Below are positions 1 to 12,600 of a DNA stretch of 64,000 nt, one piece after another; position 1 is the first letter of the stretch; each line of letters begins with the position of its first letter. The stretch lies in the NCBI GenBank assembly GCA_947247005.1, contig OX365950.1, forward strand, positions 15,078,720 to 15,142,719, given 5' to 3'. Both the position numbers and the translations under genes were made by a program. This DNA comes from Spisula solida. Taxonomy: Eukaryota; Mollusca; Bivalvia; Venerida; Mactridae. Under the pieces are notes generated by a model, which did no database searches, was not told the DNA's origin, and was given only the letters and a program-made list of their open reading frames with translations.

Positions 1-563
1 GTAGTACGCCGTAATGCCATTTTAACACAAGTATTACCAGAGGTTGTAAAAAACATCATCATTTTTAGTCAAACGTGAACTACACTAAAAGGTTTGTAGA
101 CTAAATACAGACATCACAATATGATGCAATAAATGTCCAGCCAGGGAGGGATTGCGGAGCTATTGGTTTATTAAGGTCATAATATACATTTTCGTTAATA
201 ATTAACATCAAAGAAAAGCTTACGAGTTAGATAAGTCATACTTTATTCTTGGTAGTAGAGGTCAAGGCGATGACATCCTTTCAGACCCCGGTGGTATTCC
301 GACTAGCTAGGGTGATATGCAAGTGACTGGTACTTGTAGTCAGCGCCGTGTTATACAAGTACGGGAATATAAAGGTCACTTAATGGAATACAATACATGA
401 ACAATACATTGAATCTTACTTTAATTTATGAATCATTCTAGTAAGCACGACATAGTGAGATTAGTATCTAGATACAGTTAATGTAACAATACGTTGTATA
501 TGTACAATGCACATACTCGTAATAAATTATAAACATTAATGTATTATTGTGTTGAATACTTAC
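1..563. other. Downstream intron of the Cys-loop receptor gene, no exon seen
   Basis: On the minus strand this lies downstream of the Cys-loop exon. A good donor (GTAAGT) opens it at 563. I see no further receptor exon: the residues expected after the Cys loop and the M1-M4 membrane segments are not encoded here and must lie beyond the window. Confidence 0.6.
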
Positions 564-646
564 AACTCTGTATCACCAGTGAACATGTCTGTCTGTCCAT
601 TGGGTACTTGTGGAGCTTCATAGGACATGCTGCAGTCAATGTAACC
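564..646 (-). CDS. Cys-loop receptor subunit, exon with the Cys loop
   Basis: This 83-bp exon is bounded by TTTGCAG acceptor and GTAAGT donor on the minus strand. Joined in phase to the exon at 2651-2877 it reads RVTLTAACPMKLHKYPMDRQ and onward. It contains CPMKLHKYPMDRQTC, two cysteines exactly 13 residues apart with the P-M-D core: the signature disulphide loop of pentameric ligand-gated ion channels. The 83-bp length is the same as the matching exon of vertebrate GABA-A and glycine receptor genes. In the protein this loop sits at the interface between the extracellular ligand-binding domain and the membrane domain and couples binding to gating. The sequence resembles the anion-channel side of the family (glycine, GABA-A, glutamate-gated chloride), but the M2 pore that would decide ion selectivity is outside the window. 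Confidence 0.93.
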
Positions 647-2650
647 CTGCAAATAAGTGCAATTATATCTTGACAATTGTATCGTGTAAGGTTTCTGTAC
701 AGCAAACGCTTACATGAAGAAACACAATAAATGCGAAATGGTAAGCGCTTCCAGACGAAGGCCTTTTATTATTTGGCTGACTCTTGAACCGCTCATTGTA
801 ATGTACCTTTAGCATTATCGGTTATATAGACATACATGTACTAATTTTCAATACAACATTATTTACAACTTGTATCCTATAAAGTAAGTTACTTTTCTTT
901 AATTTCTCCACGTGTCTTAATAATTATAAGACCATACTCTAAAATGAGTACTTGATAAAGCTATATCCAGCAATATTTTGGTGGTTAGCTTAGCAATATG
1001 TAAATGGTCCTGAAGGTATTATTTTCTATATCCCAATACAGTGTAGACAATGTCTAAGGCAAAGTTGAGATACGCTAAACTAAAACAAATCAATAATAGG
1101 CTTATAGTGCGCCCAGGATAATGTGAAAGGCGGGGAAATTAGGTATATTCCACAAAGGTGGATTCCCCATCTATGTTCATATTTTATAGTTATGTATTGT
1201 TATGCATTAGTGCATAATTACTTATTCTAGTAATTTAGAAATGTTTTAATAATTTCGTCATTTAAAATAAAATGACATTTACACATATATTGTGTCTGTT
1301 GTTATTACATCATATGGACATATGAACAGAGTATGCTGGTGCCTGTCTATAATATCCAAATGAAGATTCATAATTATGTGCACGGTTTATCAATGATGTA
1401 TTGAGTACATTACCGACCTTATCTGTTTATTTAAGGTGCTTGACAACTCTTAAATTTTTCTGTACAAGAGGTATCGAACACCTGATTATTATGAAGAACA
1501 CACTCATGATAGTAATTGTGCAAACCCATAACAGTTTTGCTCGGCTAGTTTTTAAGATATTTTTAGATTTTTGTGTAACCCCCTCAAAACTGATACATGT
1601 ATTTGCATTTTACCGCAAAAGTTTGACATTTAATTACATGAAACTTGGTATGCACGAAATTTCGTATATACGGAATCACACGATAAAGTTTGTTTCAGAA
1701 AATGTATGTTACATGTATTTTTAAATGATATTCAAAAATATAGTTATACGAAATAAATTGTTGAAAATCATACTGTTTTCGTACATGCAACCAGTAGAGT
1801 AACTATTATAGAAGTTTTATCCAAATTTAATGGCAGTTGCTCGGCTAGATTTTTTTAATTGACACTTTAGTGATATCGGAAATGTCGAAAACCAGGAGAG
1901 TTTACAAAATACATCAACGTTTTGAATACGTTGTATCCAATTTTCGCGATAATTTGTTTTTGAACAAAGTGTATATTTAAAGATGAGCCCAGTCTTAGCT
2001 ACGTATATGCTCTGTTGCATTAGCTTGTCCATATCCTTACGATATAAATGCAAAAGAATGTTCCTCTAAAGTGGTCGGGATATTTGCTAAACAAATATTT
2101 AAACTTGGATAAAATTTTGAGTGAGCGCATTATAATACGTTTCACATACGTTGTAGCTAGTATTTGCGAGTATTGGTGTTTCACAATTTGGAATAAATGA
2201 CACATAAAATTTCAGCAATATCTTTTTTTCTGCAAGTTTCTTATATGATATAATAATAGCTATACAGTAAATTTCGTACTATTTTATCATGGTAGTCAGA
2301 CGCTTTCATTACGTCTTATTTACACCGATTTCTAAACTTCCGCTCAACTGAAGAGTTTGCAATCACCTTAAGTGATTGGTAAAATCAATTTTGCCACATT
2401 TGACCAAACGATTCCTGTTTGTAAATATCACATTATCCTGGGCGGACTATAGTACGATTGTGTGGTCTCTGGTCATAAGTGCCTGTAATTGCTACCGCCT
2501 AAACAAAGCTATATACTCTTATGCTTCTGGCAATGCTAAATGTAGTCAGTTTTGTATAACTCAATTAATCAATAAGGACCACTGGTGGTTGTTAATTTTA
2601 CATATACTTTATTTGATACATAAAAATAGTGTAAGGATCTCATAGTGTAC
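647..2650 (-). other. Intron of the Cys-loop receptor gene
   Basis: This AT-rich intron of about 2.0 kb separates the ligand-domain exon from the Cys-loop exon. Several short open stretches occur on both strands, but none has a recognisable domain or splice context. Confidence 0.75.
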
Positions 2651-2877
2651 CTGGATCTATAACGAACGGTTCCATCTTTGTAAATATGAAGCATTTTGTT
2701 TGGAATTGTTACAATGTGAAAGTATGCTTGTTTCTCATTTCGGAAGTACAAATCTGGTACCCATACGTTCTCCATTAATCGGGAATCCAGCTCTAAATAT
2801 TCTGCAGGTATAAGATTCCGGAACATCAATCTTGTGTCCCTCCATTCCTGAGTGACGAATGTGCTCAATGTAAAATC
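2651..2877 (-). CDS. Cys-loop receptor subunit, main ligand-binding-domain exon
   Basis: This 227-bp exon has acceptor TTTCCAG before GATTTTAC and donor AG|GTAC. It begins DFTLSTFVTQEWRDTRLMF, contains VWVPDLYFRNEK (the WxPD loop A of the family), then FHIVTIPNKMLHIYKDGTV and ends RYRSR in phase 2, which the next exon completes. This is beta-strand 2 to 6 of the extracellular domain, including residues that frame the agonist site. The order QxWxDxRL, WVPDxYFRNEK, DGTVxYxxR is diagnostic of glycine/GABA-A/GluCl-type subunits. Vertebrate orthologous exons are about 221-224 bp, so length is as expected. There is no stop or frameshift. It lies between the 68-bp exon upstream and the 83-bp exon downstream, as in the canonical gene structure. 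Confidence 0.95.
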
Positions 2878-3078
2878 CTGGAAAACAAGTTATATTTGCT
2901 TACGTAAATTGTATACTTACAAACAATCATTTAAAATCATGAAAAAAATTCATCTGGCAACTTTTGTAGAATAATACATTAAATAATTAAAGGTCATTGC
3001 TGAGCAGTACAATTGAATGATAATCGCCCCGGCAGGTTGATAATTGATAAAAATCTGGATCCTGACATAACTCAAACA

Positions 3079-3489
3079 GGGCCCGGAATAACAACCAATA
3101 CTTACACACAGCACTCAACACTCAAATATTGAAAATGTAACATAATGAACTAGTATTTTTGTCCTAGATTGCAAATCTTGATGAGGAAAATGTATAGAAT
3201 AACATTTGACACATTTTCTTTGCCATTGTGTACTATTTATTAGGTATAAATGTAATTATTGAACCTGAGTGCCACACTCAGCACTCAGACCGATAAATTA
3301 CATTTATAGCTTACAGATACACTTAATTTCACTATGAAATAAGCCAAAGATAATATTTAGTACCTAGTTTACATTATTACATGTACCACTTTTTACTCTG
3401 AAAAATGTCGTTAATGAACCTCAAAATAGGGATTTTCAATATTTGAGTGTTGAGTGCTGAGTGTACGTATTGGTTCTAATTCCGGGCCC
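3079..3489. mobile_element. MITE-like element with 58-bp inverted repeats
   Basis: Bases 3079-3136 and the reverse complement of 3432-3489 match at about 90 percent, starting GGGCCCGGAAT and running to an ATTGAAAAT core. About 300 bp lie between, without coding capacity. Weaker mirrored similarity continues outside the arms (both flanks contain a CTGGATC.TG motif), so the true ends may lie farther out. It sits in a receptor intron. The size, lack of genes and symmetric ends fit a non-autonomous DNA element; the target duplication is not clear. Confidence 0.6.
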
Positions 3490-3829
3490 AGTTTCCAAGT
3501 TAATTTTTCCAACTTTGTATATGGATAGGGAGCAATAAGAGGAATATGCACGTCTAACAATTGTTCGATTCTGGCTAAACAATTGTGGGTGCTATGGAGA
3601 GAGAAAGAGGGCAACATGGCCAAATTCTGGATCATGCCATAAATTAAACAGTTTCCAAGCTATGTTTATGAAACTTAGTATGTGGGTAAGTGATAATAAG
3701 GAGAGTTTGCCCATCTAAATACTTTCATCCTCGTACATCAGTGGTTAGTCAAGTTGCAATACTCTGGTGAACAAGTATGAATACTTTTTGATTCTGACAA
3801 AAAATGTTGTTGCTATGGCAACAGAAACA

Positions 3830-4045
3830 GAGTGCTGGAGGTCTCGGGTTCGATCCCTGGCCGCGTCATACCAAAGACGAAATTAAAATGATACCAGAAA
3901 TTCCTTTGCTAGACGCTCAGCATAAAAAAGGGAAACTGGCTTCTCTTCTCTCATACTCTCGTGGTGATGGATAACATCAGGAATGAGGTGTCGAGAGTGA
4001 TTAATATAAGTTGGAAACACTTGTTTTACAATCGACCTTAAATAA
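3830..4045 (+). mobile_element. tRNA-derived SINE fragment
   Basis: GGTTCGATCCC at 3847-3857 is a good RNA polymerase III B box of the tRNA type. It is followed by a non-tRNA body containing GACGCTCAGCAT and a CTTCTCTCATACTCTCG segment, the layout of tRNA-derived SINEs. I do not recognise a clear A box upstream, so the head is probably truncated or diverged. The 3' end is uncertain. Confidence 0.55.
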
Positions 4046-4059
4046 ATTAGTATTAACTA

Positions 4060-5790
4060 ACAGAAATATTGAAAATAATTAAAGGTCATGGCTTCAAACC
4101 GGTAGGGGACTTCTGTATTGCTTGCAATTCTTCGTGAGTTGTTTATTATAGAACGTAAACATATCATATGGATATTTAAGTGTTTGGTTTTTGCTACATT
4201 ATGCGGTATTTTTGATAAAAACATCTGATCAAAAAGATTTCCCCCCCCCCATTTTGAGAGGGCCAAAAGATGATAATACTTTTGAATGGCGCATAAAACA
4301 ATTTTTCCACGCAAATTTGTTACTACATATAGTAACATAAGTATAATCACGCAATATAATATAACACGTTAATCAAATGAATTGTATGATAATGCATATT
4401 TTCCTTCTACATACATACGTATGATACGTTTACAGTAGAAATAGTTTGATTCAGAGAAAGCCAATTATTATAAACTCGACAACCATATAAATATATATAT
4501 CATTGAAAAAAGCACAGTACGCAAAAATAGCGGTCACAGCGCAATTTTGTAATGCAAACTAGCAACTTATTGACAAACTCATGTTTCCTGACTTGGACAA
4601 TGTATTTACACATAAGAAAAATAATTTTTCAGGTACAGTTACGTTTAATATATATTTTTCCGACTAAGTATGGTCACAAAATAGCAAAAATACCCCGTCA
4701 CAAGCAAAGGAATTCGACACGGTAAAAATACTATTATATCTATACTATGCTAATCAAGCAAGACATGGGTCTGAATGTATGACTGGCCCTCATTTACCCA
4801 ACTCAACATTATGTCCAATATTTTAAACAAGCCGAATGCAATCATTTAATTTGTACTGCACACTTCACGGCAATATAATTTAGTTCGTAAAAAACACAAC
4901 GTTTATCAAAATCCGTACACAATGTCGCCTATGTCGAGTATTGAATGTTCGCAAAATGCGTAAAAACCGATTTGGGGACATCTTTTTAGAATGGTTTTGA
5001 ATAGACATAATTATGAAATTTGATTTTATAATGAAGCTGACATTATACATAGGGAATCGAAAGGAATCTATTCAGTTTACCTATTATAAATGAAAATACG
5101 TCATTTTATAAACACAAAACAAGTATAGTAAAAATTGTTTAAGTTGCGAGTATTTAACAATTTATTGTATCCTGACGGCAAACTTTAACATTTCAAACAG
5201 TTTAATTGTTCTGATTAGTTTAGTTAGACAAACTATCAATAGTGAATTGGAATTTTGTTTTTATTTTTACTTCAAAAACGAACAGTCAATTTAAACATCG
5301 CGTATCACAAGTGGAAATTAGTGAGTATATAGTTCATAAGAAAACACTCTTGTTTTGAGGTATTGGAATTTGTTTGCTTTTTGAATTCATTGTCCGAAAG
5401 GTTCAATCTTTCAGAAAACGCAAACATATCGTGCACGAATCAGAGCTCTGAAGTGTGCGTTTTTGCGTTTTTTTCAGTGATATGTTTCTCTACTTCATTT
5501 TGCTTTTGACAGGTTAGCTACACAAACCTACTTCCCAATTTGCATTTTAACCACTATCCATAAACCTTGATGCCAGCGAAAATAAGATAAACGAGTTTGT
5601 GACTATTAATGTTTTCCCCGAGTGTGCATATAAGATAACATAACATGCTCGTCAGCAGAGAGCTATTTGAAAAGTTCGGTTCAAGTTCACTAGATAAAAA
5701 ACTAATTTAGCAAATCAATTCAATGCCGTCCTAGTCAGAGAGACTTACGTATAACTTATTTGACAAAAAAAGTCTAGAAAAGCAATTTAC
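4060..5790. other. Receptor intron sequence, no gene seen
   Basis: This is AT-rich intronic sequence between the receptor exons. It includes a short poly-C run near 4241-4250. No coding, RNA or structured repeat signal stood out. Confidence 0.6.
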
Positions 5791-5858
5791 CATTTTTTGC
5801 TCATCTATGGAATCGATGCTGTTGATAAACAAGCTGACATTTACTTCACACGGATAGT
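5791..5858 (-). CDS. Cys-loop receptor subunit, 68-bp exon
   Basis: This exon is exactly 68 bp, with acceptor GATTTCAG and donor ATG|GTAAAT. It enters with one base from the upstream exon (G+AC, Asp) and reads YPCEVNVSLFINSIDSIDEQ then KM, leaving in phase 0. The pattern PxxVNVxxFINSxxSIxExxM is the first beta-strand region of glycine and GABA-A type receptor subunits. The same exon in vertebrate GABA-A and glycine receptor genes is 68 bp, so structure and sequence agree. An unusual single cysteine lies in YPCEV. The exon is intact. Confidence 0.93.
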
Positions 5859-6469
5859 CTGAAATCATGAATAAAGCATAATATAATAGATAAAGCACGT
5901 ATAACAGTACCTTCACACAAATTCAACGGAATTATTTCGGTTTGCATAAAACATTTCTATTAGATCAAATTTCACCATCACAATGACTATAATTAACTAG
6001 AAATTCCTGCCTTCATGGGCAAATTATGTCGAGCCTCGGCGTACGTGGAAAATAAGAATGTGTTCAATAATCGCTTAGGCCCCATGCAAGCCTTGTCCAT
6101 AAAAAACTAAGTCAATCAGGGGCCATTATACTGTTGGATAGTGGCACATGGCTTTGATAATGTAAGGGGCCTATGATGGTAAACAAGTATGCCAAGTTTG
6201 AAAACGGTAAATTTGGGTTAACCAATAATTGGACGCTTAATAAGTCTTGATCCAAATTAGGTCAAGGTGAAGGCCAAATGGGGTCAGGTGATATAGGCGT
6301 GTGGAGAGTGTTCATATACAACATCCATGAAAGTATGAAAGCTTTGTAGCAAGCCATATTAATGCTAGAAGAAACGGTCATTTGAGTTAACCAGGACGGA
6401 CGGACGAACGAACGGACAGGTGAATCACTATATGCCCCCCGATCTTTCGATACGGGGGAATAAAAAAGC

Positions 6470-7010
6470 ACCAAAATGTGCCAAGTTACATTTAATCCCA
6501 ACATGCATAAAGAAGAAATGATCCGTACAAACTTCAATTTGACCTTTGACCTCCAACTGTAACTTGACCTTTGAGATAGGAACCTGTGGGTTGGGCATGA
6601 CACTCTGTCTCAAGGAGGTAAACATTCATACTAAATATAAGAAAGATAGGTCAATGCGTGACAAAGTTATGGTCCCGACAAACTTCAGTTTGACCTTTGA
6701 CCTCCAACTGTGACCTTGACCTTGGACAAATGAACCTGGTGGTTTGGCAGGACACTCCGCATCATGGAGGATAACATTCATGAAAGATTGGTTAATGTAT
6801 GACAAAGTTATGGTCCGTACTCCGGACAAGATTCAATTTGACCTTTGACCTCCAACTGTGACCTTGACCTTTGTGATGGGAATCTGGAGGTTGTGCATGA
6901 CACTCCTCCTCCTGGAGGTGAACAGTCATGCCAAATATAAGCAAGATTGGTCAAAGCATGACAAAGTAATGGTCCGGACCAAATCGAACGGACGGACACA
7001 CGCAATTACG
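6470..7010. repeat. Tandem repeat of about 155-165 bp carrying TGACCTTTGACC
   Basis: Three diverged copies (about 6485, 6650 and 6810) each contain TTTGACCTTTGACCTCCAACT followed by TGACCTTGACCTTTG. Each then has a GGTTTGGCATGACACTC-type segment, a GGAGGT.AACATTCATG segment and TGACAAAGTTATGGTC. The related repeat at 59700-60340 differs in the intervening sequence. Open stretches across it on the minus strand are by-products of the repeat. The embedded direct AGGTCA-like half-sites resemble nuclear receptor sites, but that function is not shown. Confidence 0.8.
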
Positions 7011-7394
7011 CACGCACTTACGCACCCTCATACACCAACTAAGTCCTGTTCACCGCAAACAAGCTCGGCAAAAATGTAAAAATATGTCATTACCTTTAAG
7101 GGTAAAAAGACATATTCGTCAATTATCGAACAATTACTCTACAGTAGCGTTTGTTTCATTCAATAATGTCTGAGCCTGCAGTCCCATTCATACGCAACCC
7201 GATAGGAGACCGCAACATTTTAATGCTCCGACAAGCCATTGCCGATAAGTAATACGGTAATCGCTAAGCGGCATCCATATAACCGAGTCATCCATATAAC
7301 GTAGGTTACGGTAATTTTCGTAACTCCGCCTATAACTGTCAGAGGGACACGGCTAAAAGACATGCGTTTGGACTACAATTACTAGACTCTAGCT

Positions 7395-9420
7395 GTTCCA
7401 ACCACGTGTAAGGAAGGCATCCATAGAATGTAGGTTTATTCTTTGTGGTTTATAATGAAATAATATCAAAGTTAGGGTGGCATCTTCAGAATGTAGGTTT
7501 ATTCTATGGTGTATATAGTGTTGTTATAGGCATTTTAGAGCGACATTTACAGAATGTAGGTTTGTTCTATGTTGTATGTAGGGTTGTTATAGGCATGTTA
7601 GGGCAGCATCCATAGAATGTAGGTTTATTCTATGTTGTATGAAGTGTTGTCCATAACAACACTACATACACCATAGCATAAACCGCTATGCCTATAACAT
7701 GTTGGGCGGCATCTACAGAATGTAGGTTTATATTCTATGGTGTATATAGTGTTGTTATAGGCATGCTAGGGCGGCATGTATAAAATATAGGGTTTTTCTT
7801 TGTTGTATTAAGTGTTGTTATAAAAGATGGGGCGACATCCAACGAATAGAGGGTTATTCTATGTTGTTTATAGTGTTGTTATGGGCTTGTTAAGACGGTA
7901 TCCACAGAATGTAGTGTTATTCTTTATTGTATGTGGTGTTGTTTTAGGCATGTTAAAGCGGCATCTATAGAATGTAGGCTTATTCTATGTACCTCTAGCA
8001 ACACTTTATTGAACATAGAATATACCTACGTTCTATGGATACCGCCCTATATTGAACATAGAATAAAACGTATGTTCTATGGATACAACCTTTAGATACC
8101 AATACCAACAGTATATACAACATAGAATTTTCTACATTCTAAAGATGCCACGATGACATGTCTATAACAATTCCAATGCAACGAAGAAGAACCCTGCATT
8201 CTATGGATGCCGCGCTAACATGTCTATAACAACACTTATTACAACATAGAATAAAGCTACATTCTATAGATGCGCGCTAACATGTCCATAAGGAACACTA
8301 TATGCAACAAAGAATAAATTAAACCTACATTCAATGGATGCCGCGCTTATATGTTTATAGCAACATTATTTACAACATTGAATATACCTACATTAGATGG
8401 AAACCGCCATAACGTACCTATAACAACACTATATTGAACATAGAATAAACCTACGTTCTATGGATACCGCCTTAAAGTACATCCAGCAACACTTTATGGA
8501 ACATAGAATATACCTACGTTCTATGGATACCACCCTATATTGAACATATAATAAAACCTACGTTCTATGGATACCGCCTGAAGATACCAATAACAACACT
8601 GTATACAACATAGAATAAACCTACATTATATGGATGTCGTGCTAACATGTCTATAACAACACTACGTACAACATATAATAAACCAACGTTCTATAGATGC
8701 CGCACTAACATGTCTATAACAATTCGGAATGCAACAAAGAAGAACCCTACATTCTATGGATGCCGCGCTAACATGTCGATACCAACACTTAGTACAACAT
8801 AGAATAAACCTACATTCTATAGATGCCTCGCTAACATGTCCATAAGAACACTATATTGAACATAGAATAAAACTACGTTCTATGGATACCGCCTGAAGAT
8901 ACCAATAACAACACTGTATACAACATAGAATAAACCTACATTATATGGATGTCGTGCTAACATGTCTATTACAACACTACGTACAACATATAATAAGCTT
9001 ACATTCTATAGATGCCGCGCTAACATGTCTAAGACAACACTATATGCATCAAAGAAGAACCCTACATTCTATGGATGCCGCGCTTACATGTCTATAACAA
9101 CATTATATACAACATAGAATAAACCGACATTCTCTGGATGCCGCCCTAACATGCCTGTATCAACACTATATACTATATATAATAAACCTACATTCTATGG
9201 GTGCCCCCTATTATGTCTATAACAACACCATATACAACATAGAATAGACCTATATTCTATAGATGCCGCACTTACATACCCATAACGACACTATAATATT
9301 ATACAACATACAATACACCTACGATCCATACATGCCGCGCTTACATGTCTATAACAACACTATATTTCAATTATTTATAACAGAAACAGTATAGAGATGT
9401 CCCCCTATCATAACTTAAGC
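7395..9420. repeat. Two-kilobase satellite of about 60-70 bp units, each with a hairpin; orientation flips
   Basis: About 30 units repeat with a period near 60-70 bp. The first block (to about 7990) reads CATAGAATGTAGGTTTATTC, then GTTGTTATAGGCATGTTAG. The longer block from about 7990 to 9420 carries the reverse complement, with ACCTACATTCTATGGATG, then CGCTAACATGTCTATAACAA. A short switched stretch lies near 7650-7690. Within most units ATAGAAT and ATTCTAT flank a loop AAACCTAC or similar, so each can form a small stem-loop. Units vary in length and by substitutions, so this is an old array. It lies in the intron between receptor exons 12601-12665 and 5791-5858. Confidence 0.9.
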
Positions 9421-11420
9421 AACACTGCATTCAGCACATGTTACATTCTGTGAATGGCGTCCTTATATGTCTAAAACAACAAAGTCTATATCAACGCTAC
9501 ATACGACGTATAATACTACACCTACATTATATGGATGTCGTCCAAATACGGTACAGCTATTTGAAATCCTTCTACAGGCAATCCAGTAGCACAAGTCACG
9601 CCTATAAGTCTAAAAGGTGGGATTACGAAGTTCACCGGAAAACCTACATTATATGGATGTCTCGGTTATATAGACGCCGCTTAGCGATGACCTTCGTAAT
9701 ACACTCCAAAATTCTTGAACGATCATTCCAAAGACCTAAATAAACACAGATTGGACACTTAATTGAAAACGGAGAGAAAATGCAAACTAGCATGCAGTAG
9801 ATTCTGATAGTTGGCATGAATAGTTTTGTTCGTCATCCCTTTTTAATGACCCATATCTCATTTTGAAGAGCTAAGCTTCTTCAACTGCATGATGTAACTT
9901 ATTTTTTTCTATCTCGTATAGAATTCAGAAAATTATTGTTTGAATGAGGCAAATGGGGGTATTTTCTGATAAAATCGGAATTTCCATTAAAATGAAAGTA
10001 GGTCTGGCTCTTTGAGGTCTATTGTTTTATTCCTTGACTGATTTCAATAAGTTAGGTATCATTTTAAAGCAGAATAATAAATCTATTGCATAAACTTTTT
10101 TTTCCCAATGTATAATAACACAGGAGATATAAGGTATTAAAAACAAACGAGATTTGGCGAGATTTCAGAAAACTGCCGCGAGATATTGTGAGATTTGGTA
10201 GATTTTTTCAATCTTTGTATATTTAGGTCTTTGATCATTCTAACATGACACATTCAAGATGCACCGAACGTGTATCGTTTATCACGCAGCTGCAATGATC
10301 ATTTCAATTGTGTTACCAATAGTCTTGGCATGTTCCACCACTGTTCAAAATCACAGGTACATGTAACCATATCATTGAAAATGAATATAATTTTGTAAAA
10401 GTTATATGAATTTCTGTAAAAAAATGTTCATTAATGATACGTTTACCTATGACTGTAATAAAATAACTATGCATCCCATGTCAGTCTACACGTTAAAATC
10501 CTCGTATCGTATGTGGCCACTCGTAAAGCTGCTCTGGTTGTGTATTTTCTTATTTTAGCAATGTAATTGAAACAGGGTCTGGATTTAAACATGGTTGAAC
10601 ACTTAGTTAGCCTGTTTTATTTCGTCATTTCCTCGTCACAACAAGCATATTATCTAATTGATTAATTCAAGGTGGCATGGTTATTGTCATGATAACCGCT
10701 AACTTAATTTCACTATTCCAAAAGGCAGTGAATCTTACATCGCGATTCTTAGTTTTTATAAAGAACATAATTATTCTGATATCATTTCAGAAAGTTATAG
10801 CGCTCGGGTTATATTAAAATAAAGCTCAGTCGTATGGCATCGTTTGTCGGTGTCTTTGGCTATGGGTGTGTTATCAATAGATATTTTTTACAAAACGTTT
10901 CAGTTTCTTATGGAATACATGTAGCCAGTTATTCAATCAATGCATCTCAGTTTGTTATATTTCTTATTCTACTGCTTATCTCGAGGAATGCTTCGCTAGA
11001 AACTCCCACGGCTCACATTATTTGTAATTCTTGCATAATTATATTGAAACACAGTAATTCATCTTCATCTTATGACACGTCTCGGGAATCAATTACACTT
11101 TCGCTTTGGGTATTTGGAAAGCAATTTATTACTTTAAACTTAATATTGGCGCGTCCTTTTTACAGTTTCTGTCTTAGATACACAAGGTTGAAGACAGTAC
11201 ACGCAGTCTTCCTTTCATAATTGTATTGAACAACCATTACAAAAAATCTGATTAATCTGATAATAAAACCACGGTGGAATTTTATAGCACCAAGCAATTG
11301 GGGACTTAATTTGATCAAGAATGGAAACTGGTTAATTGAGGCATTAGGGATTAGGTTCTTACTGAAGCGGTTACGAACGCCACCATTGGTATTTCGCATT
11401 AGTCGTGGAATGTGTTTTTT
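9421..11420. other. Receptor intron sequence, no supported gene
   Basis: A few degenerate satellite units trail off at the left edge (to about 9700). A 128-codon open stretch at 10834-11220 on the plus strand has no recognisable domain, no start context and no splice logic, and is best treated as chance. No RNA gene was seen. Confidence 0.5.
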
Positions 11421-11421
11421 T

Positions 11422-12115
11422 TAGCTCACCTGTCACAAAGTGACCGGATGAGCTTTTTGATCACTCTTCGTCCGTCGTCCATCCGTCGTCCGTTCACAAT
11501 ATGCTTGTGTAGACACTAGACGTAATAATTAACACTTAATATTTATGAAACATTTATCATCTCATCAAAATCTAGGTCAAGTTCAATATTGGGCAAAACA
11601 ATAGGTCACATGCTTAAATCAAAGAATAACCTTGTGTAGACACTAGAGGTCACAATTTTGGCCTTATCACAATGGAACTTGGTCACAATGATCATATCAA
11701 CAAAATCTAGGTCAAATGCGATATTGGGTCATCTGGGGTCACAAACTAGGTCACTAAGTCAAATACTAGTAATAGCAAAAACCTTGTGCAAACACTAGAG
11801 GTCACAATTTAGGCCTTATTATAATAAAACTAGGTCCAAATGATTATCTCAACAAATTTTAGTTCAAGTGCGATATAGGGTCATCTGGAGTCAGTATCTT
11901 TATGAAAGGTGGTCAAAATGTTTGTCAGGATAGAATCCATGTACAGTTTTGATATGCGTCATGCGATGTAAAATTACAACAGGTCCCTGTTTAAGACAAT
12001 ATGAAAATCTTGTACATTGAATAGAGACTCAATATTCTTGGTCAGAAATTGTAAACGATTAATCAACATAGAGGACTGCATGCATTACTATGACAGGTGA
12101 GCGACCTAGGGCTCT
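11422..12115. mobile_element. Mollusc-type interspersed element with GCTCACCTGTCA termini
   Basis: The left end AGCTCACCTGTCA (11423-11435) and right end TGACAGGTGAGC (12091-12102) are inverted copies. The interior contains GTCCGTCGTCCATCCGTCGT near 11470 and several degenerate repeats of an AACTAGGTCAC-like and GGTCATCTGGGGTCA-like phrase with ACACTAGAGGTCACAATTT. From established knowledge this style of element (AGCTCACCTG... GTCCGTCCGTCC ... CAGGTGAGCG) is widespread in mollusc genomes. It has no coding capacity. Confidence 0.7.
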
Positions 12116-12600
12116 TTGGTGCCACTTATTTTGAAATTACAGATTTGGACGAGTTGATACATACGTACGTTAATTCTGGAAGCATCTCTGTAAATGGCTC
12201 TTAAGGGGAAGGAAGGTATTAGAAAACGCATTCAATATCCTTGACAATACATTCAGAAATAAAGAGCAGAATTCTAGATCAAAGTACTGTTATACAGGAT
12301 ATAATATATGATCGGTTCCGAGTGCCGAGAAAAGGAACCCCGACCGAATAAGATCTGTGGCGTTTTGTAACGATCCATTACGATCTGAAACGATGATCCC
12401 CGTGAGAATCGTAGATACATTTGTATTTTTGAACGGCTCAAAATATTCTACGATTAACATGAGTACACGACTGTCCTTCAGATCTGACGATTAGTCCACA
12501 ATTTCAATATTGGTTACATGTATATCGTACGACACCAATTACACGACATTGAGCGCAATGAATATAACAATAGTGGAACCGAATCATTGATGAAGCTTAC

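Noticed and set aside
6262..7005. Several minus-strand frames rich in SQRSRSQLEVKGQI-like phrases
   Set aside because: They are translations of the TGACC tandem repeat and repeat with it.
7395..9420. CRISPR-like array of regular repeats
   Set aside because: The spacers are not unique, units vary in length and the genome is eukaryotic. It is a satellite.
10834..11220. 128-codon plus-strand open frame
   Set aside because: It has no recognisable domain, no splice or start context, an AT-rich low-complexity composition, and lies inside a receptor intron.
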